Assembly: GCA_029251465.1 (NCBI GenBank)
Contig: JAQXDI010000048.1
Location: forward strand, 124,001-188,000
DNA: 64,000 nucleotides
Direction of reading: 5' to 3'
Origin: Ascidiaceihabitans sp.
Lineage (GTDB): Bacteria > Pseudomonadota > Alphaproteobacteria > Rhodobacterales > Rhodobacteraceae
Position 1 is the first letter of the stretch. Each line of letters begins with the position of its first letter. Shown one piece after another: positions 1-8,781 of this stretch. Below the pieces are notes generated by a model. That model did no database searches, was not told where the DNA came from, and saw only the letters and a program-made list of their open reading frames with translations. The position numbers and the translations under genes are program-made.

Positions 1-1376
1 CGCGTGCCTTTACGGCGAACATTGCGCAACGCAAGATGTCTGAACACGGGCATCCGGCGAACGCGGTGACGGTTGTGGGTGCATGGCCAGAACAGCGCGA
101 CTTTGGCCCGTTCAAGGTTGGCTTTTTGCCGATGTCCCACTCGATCCCCGAAAGCTCGGCGATGGTGATCGACACGCCGCATGGCCGCGTGATCCACACC
201 GGCGATTTTAAATTGGACAAAACCCCGCTGGTTGGCGAAGCGTTTGATCCTGATCTATGGGCCGAAGTGTCGGCAGGCGGGGTCAAAGCCTTGGTCTGCG
301 ACAGCACAAATGTGTTTTCGCCCAACGCAGGTAAATCCGAAATCACCGTCGGACCCGAGATCGAAAAACTGGTGTCATCCGCCAAAGGTATGGTCGTTGC
401 GACCACGTTTGCATCCAACGTTGCGCGCGTGAAAACACTGGCCGAAGCGGGCGAACGGGCAGGGCGGTCTATCGTTTTGTTGGGCCGCGCGATGCGTCGC
501 ATGGTCGAAGCCGCGATCGAAACCGGCGTTCTCAAAGACTTCCCATCCGTGGTCAGCCCCGAAGATGCCAAAAGCCTGCCACGCGAACATCTGATGTTGT
601 TGGTGACTGGTTCGCAAGGCGAACGTCGCGCGGCCTCGGCCCAACTGGCGCGCGGGAAATACATGGGTTTGACGATGAAAGAGGGCGATACGTTCCTGTT
701 TTCATCCAAAACCATCCCCGGCAATGAACGCGGCGTGATCCGCATCATCAACGCCTATTCGGAAATGGGTGTGGATGTGGTCGATGATTCATCTGGCCTG
801 TACCACGTGTCCGGCCACGCAAACCGCCCCGACATCGAGGCGATGCACGATCTGGTCAAACCGCAAATCCTGATCCCGATGCACGGCGAACACCGTCACT
901 TGCGCGAACACGTCAAACTTGGCGAAGCCAAAGGCATCAAAGGTGTTCTGGCCGTGAACGGCATGATGATCGATTTGTCCGGTAACACACCAAAAGTAGC
1001 GGAATACATCGAAACCGGCCGTACCTATCTGGATGGCTCTGTGCAAATCGGCGCGCTGGACGGTGTTGTGCGGGATCGCATTCGTATGGCCTTGAACGGT
1101 CATGTGGTTGTGACGCTGATCTTGGATGATGCGAACGAACCGCTGGGTGAACCATGGTGTGAACTGATGGGACTGCCGGAAACCGGATCATCAAACACGG
1201 CATTGGTCGAAGTTCTGGAACACGACCTAAGCCAGTTTTTGGGCCGCGCTGATGCCAAAACCCTGCGTGATGACGATGATCTGGGCAATGCGCTACGTAA
1301 AATTGTGCGCAACTCGGCGCAAAATGAGATCGGTAAAAAGCCGGAAGTAACAGTCGTGGTTTCGCGTCTAAGCTAA
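1..1376 (+). CDS. rnj: Ribonuclease J, C-terminal part (5' end outside window)
   Basis: The open frame enters from the left edge (frame of base 3) and runs to the stop at 1376, so the N-terminal metallo-beta-lactamase HxHxDH motif is missing. What remains is typical of RNase J: a GDFKLD stretch, a beta-CASP segment with VTGSQGERRA, then HVSGHA and PMHGEHRHL, which carry conserved metal and phosphate contacts, and a C-terminal domain. RNase J is a cytoplasmic endo- and 5'-exoribonuclease for mRNA turnover and rRNA maturation, and is common in alphaproteobacteria. The first internal ATG (36) lies inside the catalytic domain and is not the true start. The gene converges on the helicase, with a shared terminator between them. 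Confidence 0.93.
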   Translation, partial: RAFTANIAQRKMSEHGHPANAVTVVGAWPEQRDFGPFKVGFLPMSHSIPESSAMVIDTPHGRVIHTGDFKLDKTPLVGEAFDPDLWAEVSAGGVKALVCDSTNVFSPNAGKSEITVGPEIEKLVSSAKGMVVATTFASNVARVKTLAEAGERAGRSIVLLGRAMRRMVEAAIETGVLKDFPSVVSPEDAKSLPREHLMLLVTGSQGERRAASAQLARGKYMGLTMKEGDTFLFSSKTIPGNERGVIRIINAYSEMGVDVVDDSSGLYHVSGHANRPDIEAMHDLVKPQILIPMHGEHRHLREHVKLGEAKGIKGVLAVNGMMIDLSGNTPKVAEYIETGRTYLDGSVQIGALDGVVRDRIRMALNGHVVVTLILDDANEPLGEPWCELMGLPETGSSNTALVEVLEHDLSQFLGRADAKTLRDDDDLGNALRKIVRNSAQNEIGKKPEVTVVVSRLS

Positions 1377-1410
1377 GCGTAGCCGCTTAGGCGGGCCTTG
1401 ATCGATAGAG

Positions 1411-1450
1411 ACAAAAAAAGGGGCGCAGATCAACTGTGCCCCATTTTCTT
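1411..1450. terminator. Bidirectional rho-independent terminator
   Basis: A 9-bp stem (one G-U pair), arms 1420-1428 and 1434-1442, has a 5-base loop. A run of seven A lies on its left flank (1413-1419) and TTTTCTT on its right. Each strand therefore gives a hairpin followed by U residues, stronger on the minus strand. It sits between the converging RNase J and helicase genes and can stop both transcripts. Confidence 0.85.
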
Positions 1451-1467
1451 GTCTTAATTGCTAGCAG

Positions 1468-2967
1468 TTAGCTGTTGTAGCGATCTGCAAAGCTGAGTTC
1501 GATAAACGTCGGCGTGTGATCGCCAAGTCCCAAGACCTTGTTGCCGCCACGATCGTTGTTGCGATCAGACTGTTTTGGGGCTTGCTTGGCCGAAGAACTG
1601 GACCGGTTGCGCGAAGACGATTTGGCCCGCGTGTCGGTTTTTTGTTCTGTTGGTTGCTCAGGTGCTTTTGGCACTTCTTGCGGTGCTGCTGCCTGAACCG
1701 TGTCTACAGCTGGCGTCGTTTCAGGCTTTTTCGAACGGCTACGGCTGCGAGGTGCCTTTTCGACAGGTGCGTCACTTGCGGGTTTTGGTGCCGATGATTT
1801 GGCAACTGGCGCGAGCGTTTTCAGCGGGTTGTCCAAGCGTGGAATGGCTTTTTGCAACAAGCGCTCTACGTCTTCGAAATTCTTTTCGTCGCGCGAGGTG
1901 CAAATCATGATCGTTTTGCCTTCGCGACCGGCACGTCCGGTGCGACCGATGCGGTGAATGTAGTCTTCGGCGTGGCTGGGCACGTCAAAGTTGAAAACGT
2001 GGCTGACCGATGGTACATCAAGCCCGCGTGCGGCGACATCAGAGGCGCACAAAAAGCGCAGTTCGCCCGAGCGGAATTTATCAAGCGTTTTGGTGCGCTG
2101 TGACTGATCTAAATCGCCGTGGATCGGGGCCGCATCATACCCGTATTTCGACAGCGATTTGGCAACGATATCAACGTCCGTCTTGCGATTGCAAAAGATG
2201 ATGGCGTTGGTGCATTTTTCGCCCTCAGCGTCGATCAACATACGCAAAACTTTACGTTTTTCAGTGGCTTCGCGATCCTTGCGCGACCCTTTGAACATGA
2301 CAACGGCTTGCTCAATTGTCTCGGAGGCCGACGCTTGGCGCGCAACCTCAACCCGCTCTGGGTTAGACAGGAACGTGTTGGTGATGCGTTCGATTTCAGG
2401 TGCCATTGTGGCCGAGAAGAACAGCGTTTGACGCGTGAAAGGCGTCAGGCCAAAGATGCGTTCGATATCTGGGATGAAACCCATGTCGAGCATGCGGTCA
2501 GCTTCGTCCACAACCATGATTTTAACGTCAGTCAGGATCAATTTTCCGCGTTCGTGATGATCAAGCAGGCGACCTGGCGTGGCTATCAAAACATCGACGC
2601 CTTTGTCGATCAGCTTGTCTTGTTCTTTGAACGAAACGCCGCCAATCAGCAGCGCTTTGGTCAGTTTCAGGTGCTTTGAGTAGGTGTCAAAGTTCTCGGC
2701 CACTTGGGCGGCCAGTTCGCGCGTCGGGCACAAAACCAAGGACCGTGGCATGCGCGCACGGGCACGTCCACGCGCAAGCATCGTGATCATCGGCAGTGTA
2801 AAACTGGCGGTTTTGCCGGTGCCGGTCTGGGCGATTCCCAAAACGTCGCGCCCTTCGAGCGCGGGGGGAATTGCACCCGCTTGGATCGGCGTTGGTGTTT
2901 CATAGCCAGCTTCTTCGATGGCTTTGAGGACCTTTGAATTCAGGTTCAGATCAGAAAATTTTGTCAT
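1468..2967 (-). CDS. DEAD-box ATP-dependent RNA helicase (RhlE type)
   Basis: A 499-residue protein with helicase motifs in order: a Q-motif region near residues 20-30, Walker A AQTGTGKT (46-53), PTRELA (81-86), DEAD (154-157), SAT (185-187) and HRIGRTGR (338-345). The last ~110 residues form a low-complexity tail rich in Pro, Ala, Ser, Arg and Lys, as in RhlE-like helicases that act on structured RNA, ribosome precursors or the degradosome. I chose the ATG at 2967 (MTKFSDLNL), where family proteins begin. An in-frame ATG at 2994 would add nine residues unlike the family. Facing RNase J tail-to-tail is suggestive for RNA metabolism but does not show joint regulation. Confidence 0.93.
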   Translation of the reverse strand: MTKFSDLNLNSKVLKAIEEAGYETPTPIQAGAIPPALEGRDVLGIAQTGTGKTASFTLPMITMLARGRARARMPRSLVLCPTRELAAQVAENFDTYSKHLKLTKALLIGGVSFKEQDKLIDKGVDVLIATPGRLLDHHERGKLILTDVKIMVVDEADRMLDMGFIPDIERIFGLTPFTRQTLFFSATMAPEIERITNTFLSNPERVEVARQASASETIEQAVVMFKGSRKDREATEKRKVLRMLIDAEGEKCTNAIIFCNRKTDVDIVAKSLSKYGYDAAPIHGDLDQSQRTKTLDKFRSGELRFLCASDVAARGLDVPSVSHVFNFDVPSHAEDYIHRIGRTGRAGREGKTIMICTSRDEKNFEDVERLLQKAIPRLDNPLKTLAPVAKSSAPKPASDAPVEKAPRSRSRSKKPETTPAVDTVQAAAPQEVPKAPEQPTEQKTDTRAKSSSRNRSSSSAKQAPKQSDRNNDRGGNKVLGLGDHTPTFIELSFADRYNS

Positions 2968-3099
2968 GTATGTCCGTATGTTGCGGACATTCACTTGGCC
3001 CGCGGCAGCGATTTGCGCCGGCCCGAATGGCCCTAGGGGCGATCTGGTGATCGCAGCACTTGTGCGCCAATACCAAGAAGCGCAGTTGGGGTCAAACTA

Positions 3100-4032
3100 T
3101 CAGGTGAAATCAGGGAAGTGGCGCGCCAATTTTGCATCTAAATCCAGTGTAATTTCGCGGTACATTCCGCGTGCTTGCAAACGGGCGCGTAAAGTGTCGG
3201 TATCGGTTGCGACTTCGGTGTAAAAATGACGCAAACCTGCTTCGCCCTCTGCGGCCTCAAGCGTTTGAAACATCTCGTGCAACGTCAAACCACCGCGTTT
3301 GCGTGATTGGGCAGGGGCCAGTTCCGCGCGGTAGGACCCTTTTTCCAGCCGGTACCGGTAGGCGGTAATCCAGTCTTCCCATGTTTTCGCATGGGCGTGT
3401 GCCAGATCCATGTCGCTCAGTTCAATTTCGTTTGGGTTCATTGCATCGCCTTGAAAGGCATTGTGAATTCGAACGCTTATGTCTTGTAACCCTGTGCGCA
3501 CAAACAGTTTTCCGGCGACATGGCTTAGAAAGCCGCCTTTGATGTACGCCCCGAATTCGGGATAGATATCTTGTACGATCCGGGTGCGCTCCGGCCCATT
3601 CGGGATGAATATTTTGTAAGAATTCCCAACACCTGCCAATTGTTCCATCGGACGGGTGCGGGCGCATGCGGTGTCGGGATCAAGGGCTGCCAAACTGTCA
3701 GATACAGAGGTTTGGGGCACCAGAAATTCGTCGACATCCATGTGGATCAGCCAGTCAACTTCGACCTTGCGATTGTACGCATGAGTGGCATTTCGGCTTT
3801 GGCGGACTTGGTGTTTTTCGGGCCTTTTGCCCTCTATTTTTTGCCAATGGGCGACATCACAGGCTTGAACCCGTATTTTTGGGTGGGCCTTTAATGGGGC
3901 AAATGCATCGCTGTCTGGATCATCGAGATATAGGTACAATCGGTGCGCGCCGGCGTCGATGTGATACGCAGCAAAGCGCAAGATATCCGCCGTGGGTGCC
4001 AGTATCGTCGCCGCCAGCCCCCATTTTGTCAT
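3100..4032 (-). CDS. Glycosyltransferase family 2-like protein
   Basis: A 310-residue protein of the Glyco_tranf_2_4 type. It has an N-terminal nucleotide-sugar fold without signal peptide or membrane segments, HMDVDEFLV at about residues 97-105 (the metal-binding DxD-type motif), and a preceding NATHAYNR segment. Its stop lies upstream of the helicase, and its start is three bases after the stop of the neighbouring glycosyltransferase, so the two are co-transcribed. They resemble each other along their length (for example NATHAYNR versus NATHTYNR, HMDVDEFL versus HIDVDEFL), which indicates an old tandem duplication. Donor and acceptor sugars cannot be read from sequence. Surface polysaccharide or glycolipid synthesis is an inference. 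Confidence 0.85.
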   Translation of the reverse strand: MTKWGLAATILAPTADILRFAAYHIDAGAHRLYLYLDDPDSDAFAPLKAHPKIRVQACDVAHWQKIEGKRPEKHQVRQSRNATHAYNRKVEVDWLIHMDVDEFLVPQTSVSDSLAALDPDTACARTRPMEQLAGVGNSYKIFIPNGPERTRIVQDIYPEFGAYIKGGFLSHVAGKLFVRTGLQDISVRIHNAFQGDAMNPNEIELSDMDLAHAHAKTWEDWITAYRYRLEKGSYRAELAPAQSRKRGGLTLHEMFQTLEAAEGEAGLRHFYTEVATDTDTLRARLQARGMYREITLDLDAKLARHFPDFT

Positions 4033-4035
4033 GCG

Positions 4036-5037
4036 CTAAATCCCTGATGACCCAAAATGACGCGCGACCTTTTCATCCAGATCCAGCGTCCATGTCACCA
4101 GCATGTCATGGGCGGCCAATAGGTCAAGCCGTTCGGGACTGGCAAAGCACATTTCATCAAAAAAGGCTCGCAATCCCACGTCCCCATCTTCTTCTGTAAC
4201 CACATTTAGTACGTCATTTAGAACCATGGTTTCGTTTACTTTTTTTCGATACGACCCTTTCGATATTCGATGGTCGAAGTGTCGCTCGAACGCATCCCAA
4301 CTGGGGGCGTGTGCATGGCCGATCACCACGTCGGGCAAGGCATGACCGTTGATGATTTTCGCTCCTTTTTGCAACATCGCATGGATGCCGATCCGCACGT
4401 TAGGCAGCCCCACACGCGCGATATTCTTGCCACCCGTATAGCTGATAAAACCATCAGGCAAGAAATTACCGAACGTCGGATAGATGAGGCGCATTTCGTG
4501 TTTCGTGCGTTTTGCATGCTTGCGGGCGCGTTTAAAATAGGCGGGTTTGTTCCAGGGATCATCGCTCGCGAGCATCTCGACAGGTGTGATGCGCGCAAAG
4601 GCGGCGTCGTTTGGAACCGTGATCAGGTGGTGGGCCAAAGGTTCTTCGGTGAGTAGAAATTCGTCAACATCGATGTGGCACAACCAGTCCATTTTGCTGC
4701 GATTGTAGGTGTGCGTGGCGTTGTATGCCTGGCGCAACTGGTGGGTTTTACGCGCTTTTTCAGGGGCTTGAGCCCAATGGACATCGTCACATTGAACATA
4801 GCGGACCTTTGGATGGGCCAGTCGCTCAGCCAATTTCGTATCCGGTTCATCAAGGTGAATAACGATTTCTGCGGCACCCATATCGAGGTGCCACGCGATA
4901 AAACGCGCGACATTCATCGCGGGCGCTTTGATCGTGCTGACGACGCCCCAGCGTAAAGCGTTCCGGTCCGTCTGTGCTGGCGTCGAGGGGGTCACAACCG
5001 TTGTGCGGGTCGCCGGTTTTTCGATGTCAGCGGCCAC
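4036..5037 (-). CDS. Glycosyltransferase family 2-like protein, paralogue
   Basis: A 333-residue paralogue of the next gene, with about 28 extra residues at the N terminus. The catalytic signature is HIDVDEFLL at about residues 121-129, preceded by NATHTYNR. There is no signal peptide or transmembrane segment, so it should act in the cytoplasm or at the inner face of the membrane. It starts four bases after the prfC stop and ends three bases before the following glycosyltransferase. That spacing implies one transcript prfC-GT-GT, an unexpected pairing of translation termination with glycan synthesis. The substrate is unknown. Confidence 0.85.
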   Translation of the reverse strand: MAADIEKPATRTTVVTPSTPAQTDRNALRWGVVSTIKAPAMNVARFIAWHLDMGAAEIVIHLDEPDTKLAERLAHPKVRYVQCDDVHWAQAPEKARKTHQLRQAYNATHTYNRSKMDWLCHIDVDEFLLTEEPLAHHLITVPNDAAFARITPVEMLASDDPWNKPAYFKRARKHAKRTKHEMRLIYPTFGNFLPDGFISYTGGKNIARVGLPNVRIGIHAMLQKGAKIINGHALPDVVIGHAHAPSWDAFERHFDHRISKGSYRKKVNETMVLNDVLNVVTEEDGDVGLRAFFDEMCFASPERLDLLAAHDMLVTWTLDLDEKVARHFGSSGI

Positions 5038-5041
5038 GCAA

Positions 5042-6649
5042 TTACACCATCATTTCCTTGGTCGCAGTCAGTCGGATGTCGGTGTAATCACGTTCAACAC
5101 GGTCGATGTCCCATTGCAGACGGGTCAAATAAACAATGTCGCCATCGTGGTCATGTGCGATGTGCAGTTTGTTGGCTTCTGTAAATTTATCAACGGCTTG
5201 CTTGTCACCGTTGACCCAGCGCGCAGAGGTGAATTGCGACTGTTCAAAACGCACGGGCAAGCCATATTCCAGCTCGATACGGCTGGCCAACACCTCGAAT
5301 TGCAACTGCCCGACAACACCAACGACAAAACCCGATCCGATGGACGGTTTAAAGACCTTGGCAGCGCCTTCTTCGGCAAATTGCATCAGTGCTTTTTCCA
5401 GATGCTTGGCCTTGAGCGGATCACCTGCGCGCACGCCTTGCAGCAGCTCTGGTGCGAAGGACGGGATGCCGGTGACGCGGATCGCTTCGCCCTCGGTTAA
5501 CGTGTCGCCGATGCGTAACTGGCCGTGGTTCGGGATGCCAATGATGTCGCCGGCCCACGCCTCTTCGGCCAGTTCGCGGTCAGAGGCCAAGAACAGCACT
5601 GGGTTCGAGATCGCCATTTGTTTTTTTGACCGCACATGGGTCAGTTTCATGCCACGATGAAAATGTCCGGATGCTAGGCGCACAAAGGCCACACGATCGC
5701 GATGCTTTGGGTCCATGTTGGCTTGGACCTTGAAAACAAATCCTGCAACTTTGGTTTCTTCGGGGGCGACATTGCGCGGTTGCGCCGACTGAATCTGCGG
5801 TTCGGGGCCGTAGTTTGCGATCCCCTCCATCAGCTCCTTTACGCCAAACGAATTGATCGCAGATCCGAACCAGATCGGGGTCAGCGATCCTTCGGCCATG
5901 GCCGCCTTGTCCATTGGTGGTAGCAATTCGCGGGCCATCTCCAGCTCTTCGCGCAATTGCGCCAGTTGGGCTTCGGGCACGTGTTCCGCCAATTTCGGGT
6001 CATCCAAACCATTGATTTCGATGGATTCAGCAACCTTGTTTCGATCCGCACGGTCCATCAATTCAAGGCGGTCGCCCAAAATATCGTAGCACCCGATGAA
6101 ATCACGCCCGACCCCGATGGGCCAGCTGGCAGGGGTCACGTCAATTGCTAGGTTCTCTTGAATTTCGTCAATGATCTCAAAGACGTCACGGCTTTCTCGG
6201 TCCATCTTGTTACAGAATGTCAGGATCGGTAAATCGCGCATCCGGCACACTTCGAACAGCTTTTGCGTTTGGGACTCAACGCCCTTTGCGCCATCAATCA
6301 CCATGACTGCGGCGTCGACTGCGGTCAGCGTGCGATAGGTGTCTTCGGAAAAGTCAGAGTGGCCCGGCGTGTCCACCAGATTGAACCGGAAGTGTTTGTA
6401 ATAAAACGACATTGCAGAGGCCGAGACAGAGATGCCGCGATCTTTTTCCATCGCCATAAAGTCAGAGCGTGTGCGTCGTGCTTCGCCCTTGGCACGTACT
6501 TGGCCCGCCATTTGGATCGCTCCACCGAACAACAAGAATTTCTCGGTGAGGGTCGTCTTGCCGGCATCAGGATGCGAGATGATCGCAAACGTGCGGCGGC
6601 GCGCGATTTCAGGCGGCAAGGCGGGGCGGTTTGAGGCGGTATCCAACAT
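5042..6649 (-). CDS. prfC: Peptide chain release factor 3
   Basis: A translational GTPase that recycles RF1/RF2 from the ribosome after termination. G-domain motifs are G1 SHPDAGKTTL (25-34), switch region RGISVS (71-76), G3 DTPGHSDFS (93-101) and G4 NKMD (147-150), followed by the RF3 domain II/III region. At 535 residues it matches the usual ~530. I chose the ATG at 6649 (MLDTASNRP); the longer frame from 6703 adds 18 residues not expected in RF3. It heads a tight minus-strand run with two glycosyltransferases. Confidence 0.95.
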   Translation of the reverse strand: MLDTASNRPALPPEIARRRTFAIISHPDAGKTTLTEKFLLFGGAIQMAGQVRAKGEARRTRSDFMAMEKDRGISVSASAMSFYYKHFRFNLVDTPGHSDFSEDTYRTLTAVDAAVMVIDGAKGVESQTQKLFEVCRMRDLPILTFCNKMDRESRDVFEIIDEIQENLAIDVTPASWPIGVGRDFIGCYDILGDRLELMDRADRNKVAESIEINGLDDPKLAEHVPEAQLAQLREELEMARELLPPMDKAAMAEGSLTPIWFGSAINSFGVKELMEGIANYGPEPQIQSAQPRNVAPEETKVAGFVFKVQANMDPKHRDRVAFVRLASGHFHRGMKLTHVRSKKQMAISNPVLFLASDRELAEEAWAGDIIGIPNHGQLRIGDTLTEGEAIRVTGIPSFAPELLQGVRAGDPLKAKHLEKALMQFAEEGAAKVFKPSIGSGFVVGVVGQLQFEVLASRIELEYGLPVRFEQSQFTSARWVNGDKQAVDKFTEANKLHIAHDHDGDIVYLTRLQWDIDRVERDYTDIRLTATKEMMV

Positions 6650-6750
6650 GAAGACCGCTATAGATTGGGGGTCGGCGTCGCGCAAGGTGCGGGGGGCCGT
6701 CAATCACGCGGGTAAGGTGTGCGTGTGGCACACCATCGATCAACGGGCGA

Positions 6751-7797
6751 TCACCGAGACGAGGCTTTTTTAAGTAATTCCGCCGCGTCCGGTCTGTTTA
6801 ACAACCCTTCTTGTACATCCAAACCCGAATGCGGCAGATCAGAATGACCAGGGATAACATCCCCCAAGCTTTCTGACAGATCAGCGGGCAAAACTGGCTT
6901 TGTACGGCTGTCGATCAACATGGATTCGGCAGCAATGCCTTCCGCAAAGATGATCTGGTGCCCATCGAAGAGCAGTTGAAAATAATCAACAAACCCACCG
7001 TCTCGCACCCGCACGCTATCCCCGTTCACCAAGTGGCGCGCCTTTACCAGCAGCTCAGACCGTCCGGCCCCCAATTTGTCACTGCGCTGGTAGATAAACA
7101 GGCGATGATCGGGCCCAAGGATCAGATCGTGTTCGTTGTTCAGCGTCCCGGCAGTGATGCAAATCGGGGCAAATTCACCAACTGCGCGGACAGTGCTTTG
7201 CCCGATCCAGCGCACCTGCTGTGGTCCGTCATCACGGGTCAATACCCGGTCGCCGACTTGCAAATCTTCGATAGGCCGCTGTGCGCCAGATGCCAACGTA
7301 ATATGGGTGCCCCGAGAAAAATTGACACACGCGACTTGGGCAAATGTTTGGGCTGGATTGTCCGTGTTGATCCCGACAAGCGAATAGGACGCGCTGTGGT
7401 TCAGTGGCACCAAAGGCAACAGGTAAATGTCGTTCACATGGCCGCTGTCATCCACTTCGACCAGCACCAACGCGTCTGACGTTTGCCCTTCCGGCGACAT
7501 TAAGGTTAACGCGCTGTCCAAATGGATTGCGGCCCCGGCTTGCCCGATTTCGGTGTCTTCCGCGACTTTGAACACAGCCTCTCCGACGGGGCGCAAAGAC
7601 AGGCGCGCAGGCTCGCTGCCGTAGCGAAATTCATAGACGTCATCCAACACCAGCTCTGCTGCAAACGACAGCGCATCGTCCAAGTTCGCACCGTCAATCA
7701 CAGTGAAGTCGTGACAGCGGATCACAGGCAAGCTTTGCGCAGGCACCAAGGCGGCCTGAGGGCTTTTCAGCGTGCTGTTGAACGAATCTTGGGTCAT
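6751..7797 (-). CDS. Hint-domain protein (Hedgehog/intein-type, Hint_2)
   Basis: A 348-residue protein from the ATG at 7797 (MTQDSFNST). The C-terminal half has the hallmarks of the Hint_2 domain common in Roseobacters: Cys157 in ACVNFSRGTHI, then RPIEDLQVGDRVLTRDDG, RWIGQ, GPDHRL and a region ending AESMLI. Hint domains can self-cleave at the Cys. In this family the function is not established; many members are tied to secreted or calcium-binding proteins. The N-terminal half (1-150) has beta-rich segments and no clear signal peptide. A longer frame to 7950 is not supported by composition. It diverges from the SDR gene across a 195-base gap. Confidence 0.82.
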   Translation of the reverse strand: MTQDSFNSTLKSPQAALVPAQSLPVIRCHDFTVIDGANLDDALSFAAELVLDDVYEFRYGSEPARLSLRPVGEAVFKVAEDTEIGQAGAAIHLDSALTLMSPEGQTSDALVLVEVDDSGHVNDIYLLPLVPLNHSASYSLVGINTDNPAQTFAQVACVNFSRGTHITLASGAQRPIEDLQVGDRVLTRDDGPQQVRWIGQSTVRAVGEFAPICITAGTLNNEHDLILGPDHRLFIYQRSDKLGAGRSELLVKARHLVNGDSVRVRDGGFVDYFQLLFDGHQIIFAEGIAAESMLIDSRTKPVLPADLSESLGDVIPGHSDLPHSGLDVQEGLLNRPDAAELLKKASSR

Positions 7798-7992
7798 TGA
7801 ACCAATGCAACCTGCGTTAAAGGATTGTTTGTTATGGTATTTCACTAATCTAGGAGTGTGGCGATCTAGCGTCAATCGGTTGATCATTTCAAGGAGCCTA
7901 CAGCAACTGAAAAATAGCTTCCGTCTATGGCTGGTCCTTGTACGACGCAAAGTGTTAGGAATTTCCCAACATCTTTTCAGAAGGAATACACA

Positions 7993-8772
7993 ATGGATTT
8001 GGGAATCAAAGGCAAACGCGCACTGGTGTGTGCATCGTCAAAAGGCTTGGGTTTGGGTTGTGCCGAGGCATTGGCCGCAGCGGGCGTTAACCTTGTGATG
8101 AACGCACGTGGGGCAGACGCGCTTGAGGCATCGGCCCAAACCATTCGCGACACCTACGGCGTTGACGTCGTGACCGTGGCCGCTGACATCGCCACGCCAG
8201 ACGGGCAGGCGGCAGTCCTGGCCGCAGCGGACGGCGTTGATATCTTGGTGAACAATGCAGGTGGCCCACCTCCGGGCATGTGGTCTGACTGGACGCGGGA
8301 CGATTTTATCGCAGCACTTGATGCAAACATGCTGGCCCCGATCGCGATGATGAAAGCGTTGTTGCCGGGCATGATGGATCGCGGCTGGGGCCGTGTCGTC
8401 AACATTACGTCGCAGTCCGTAAAGGCCCCGATTGCCGTGCTGGGCCTGTCCAACTCTGCGCGCGCAGGCCTAACAGGTTACGTCGCTGGCACCTCGCGTC
8501 AAGTTGCTGGTAAAGGCGTCACGATCAACAATTTGTTGCCGGGCATTCACGCTACAGACCGCGCAATTTCGCTGGACACCGGCGTGACCAAAGCCAAAGG
8601 CATTTCGATGGATCAGGCCAAAGCCGAACGCTGCGCCACGATCCCTGCTGGCCGCTATGGCACCCGCGAAGATTTCGGCTCGACTTGTGCGTTTCTGTGC
8701 AGCCAGCATGCCGGTTTCATCGTTGGTCAGAACATTCTGTTGGACGGTGGCGCCACGAACGCAACACTCTAG
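7993..8772 (+). CDS. SDR-family oxidoreductase lacking the YxxxK motif
   Basis: A 259-residue Rossmann-fold short-chain dehydrogenase. The cofactor motif is ASSKGLGLG (14-22), the structural motif NNAGG (87-91), and a Ser sits in the NITSQS strand (about 140). The expected YxxxK catalytic pair is absent; the aligned stretch reads LSNSARAGL (152-160). I recall an SDR clade with this replacement, usually annotated as 3-oxoacyl-ACP reductase-like, so the reaction is uncertain. The start at 7993 is fixed by a good ribosome site (AGAAGGA, about 7979-7985); the longer frame from 7927 lacks one. The AlkC-like gene follows after nine bases. Confidence 0.88.
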   Translation: MDLGIKGKRALVCASSKGLGLGCAEALAAAGVNLVMNARGADALEASAQTIRDTYGVDVVTVAADIATPDGQAAVLAAADGVDILVNNAGGPPPGMWSDWTRDDFIAALDANMLAPIAMMKALLPGMMDRGWGRVVNITSQSVKAPIAVLGLSNSARAGLTGYVAGTSRQVAGKGVTINNLLPGIHATDRAISLDTGVTKAKGISMDQAKAERCATIPAGRYGTREDFGSTCAFLCSQHAGFIVGQNILLDGGATNATL

Positions 8773-8781
8773 GTCGCTGAT

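Noticed and set aside
2119-2679. 186-codon plus-strand open frame over the DEAD-box helicase
   Set aside because: It is a shadow of the helicase core, with no domain of its own.
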